DNA of 64,000 nt from Sneathiella marina (lineage in GTDB: Bacteria; Pseudomonadota; Alphaproteobacteria; Sneathiellales; Sneathiellaceae), in contig NZ_CP098747.1 in assembly GCF_023746535.1 (NCBI RefSeq), positions 998,364-1,062,363 on the forward strand, written 5' to 3'. The position numbers were made by a program, and so were the translations under genes. Each line of letters begins with the position of its first letter. The first letter of the stretch is position 1. The notes beneath the pieces are model-generated. The model was not told the origin of the DNA. It saw only the letters and a list, made by a program, of their open reading frames with translations, and searched no databases. Of this stretch, positions 63,767-64,000 are shown piece after piece.

Positions 63767-64000
63767 CTAGTTTGCAAATCTAAAATGCAAGACATCACCG
63801 TCAAGCACAATATATTCTTTGCCTTCCAACCGCATCTGACCTGCTTCTTTGGCCCCGTTCTCTCCGCCGTTATCGATATAGGCCGGATAGGCGATGGTTT
63901 CTGCCCGGATAAACCCTTTTTCAAAATCAGTATGGATAACACCAGCCGCTTGCGGTGCTTTTGTGCCTTTCGTAACGGTCCAGGCGCGGCATTCCTTGGG
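63767..64000 (-). CDS. ychF: YchF-family redox-regulated ATPase, C-terminal part (5' end outside window)
   Basis: The frame enters at the right edge and stops at TAG 63769-63767, giving 77 residues. The sequence [19 protein letters not shown], then [36 protein letters not shown] is the TGS-like C-terminal domain of YchF/OLA1. YchF is a ribosome-associated ATPase/GTPase. The P-loop domain is outside the window. Confidence 0.94.
   Translation of the reverse strand, partial: PKECRAWTVTKGTKAPQAAGVIHTDFEKGFIRAETIAYPAYIDNGGENGAKEAGQMRLEGKEYIVLDGDVLHFRFAN

Overview
The window looks like chromosomal DNA of a free-living, probably marine, aerobic alphaproteobacterium of moderate G+C content. The evidence is an alphaproteobacterial-style cobalamin cluster with CobN and CobW, a Rieske/cytochrome b/cytochrome c1 operon, an oxygen-dependent HemF, and a deoxynucleoside operon with a two-domain aldehyde dehydrogenase. 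Genes are densely packed and often overlap by 1 to 14 bases. I saw no tRNA, rRNA, insertion sequence, prophage or CRISPR array. The genus cannot be fixed by reading alone.

Layout. (1) 1-14.8 kb: cobalamin biosynthesis. A leftward run encodes CbiX, CobH, CobL, CobI and a CbiG-CobJ fusion cut by the window edge. cobD faces the other way. A second leftward run encodes a 52-53 residue orphan, CobW, CobN, CobO and CobQ, and is headed by a clear cobalamin riboswitch. cobC lies upstream of that riboswitch. (2) 14.8-20.9 kb: mixed housekeeping and unknown genes: an orphan MlaF-like ATPase, an SDR, a DUF924 protein, a small lipoprotein, a CPA2 antiporter and a trypsin-like protease. (3) 20.9-33.8 kb: a type I secretion locus of the kind that exports large surface adhesins (LapB-like ABC transporter, LapC/HlyD-like adaptor, TolC-like outer-membrane protein). 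It also holds two LapG-like periplasmic cysteine proteases, two Cache-PAS membrane receptors ending in degenerate HD-GYP domains, and a LuxR-type regulator. (4) 34-38.1 kb: RluE, a universal stress protein, a nitroreductase, an extended GST and a Skp/OmpH-like protein. (5) 38.1-50.5 kb: a ten-gene leftward operon for uptake and catabolism of (deoxy)nucleosides. (6) 50.7-57.6 kb: a small basic protein, Upp, HemF, TrmL, the bc1 complex and the MtnP-Apt adenine salvage pair. (7) 57.6-64 kb: a LysE exporter, an HxlR regulator facing a DUF1330 gene, a glyoxalase-like protein, dienelactone hydrolase, NfeD and SPFH proteins, two MaoC hydratases, and the C-terminus of YchF.

The most interesting part is region 3. 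In the known Lap system, a membrane receptor with degenerate GGDEF/EAL domains (LapD) senses c-di-GMP and holds the periplasmic protease LapG away from the adhesin. Here no GGDEF or EAL protein is present. Each LapG-like gene instead sits beside a membrane receptor with a periplasmic sensor region and a catalytically dead HD-GYP domain. One LapG-like protein keeps its catalytic Cys; the other has Ser in that position. I infer an alternative inside-out switch built on HD-GYP pseudo-enzymes, with an active protease and a pseudoprotease. The adhesin substrate is not in the window.

Region 5 works as one pathway: a BMP-type binding protein and ABC importer bring nucleosides in; PNP, DeoA and Add split or deaminate them; DeoB and DeoC turn the (deoxy)ribose-1-phosphate into acetaldehyde and glyceraldehyde-3-phosphate; the ALDH removes the acetaldehyde. 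Upp (just outside the operon) and Apt salvage free bases.
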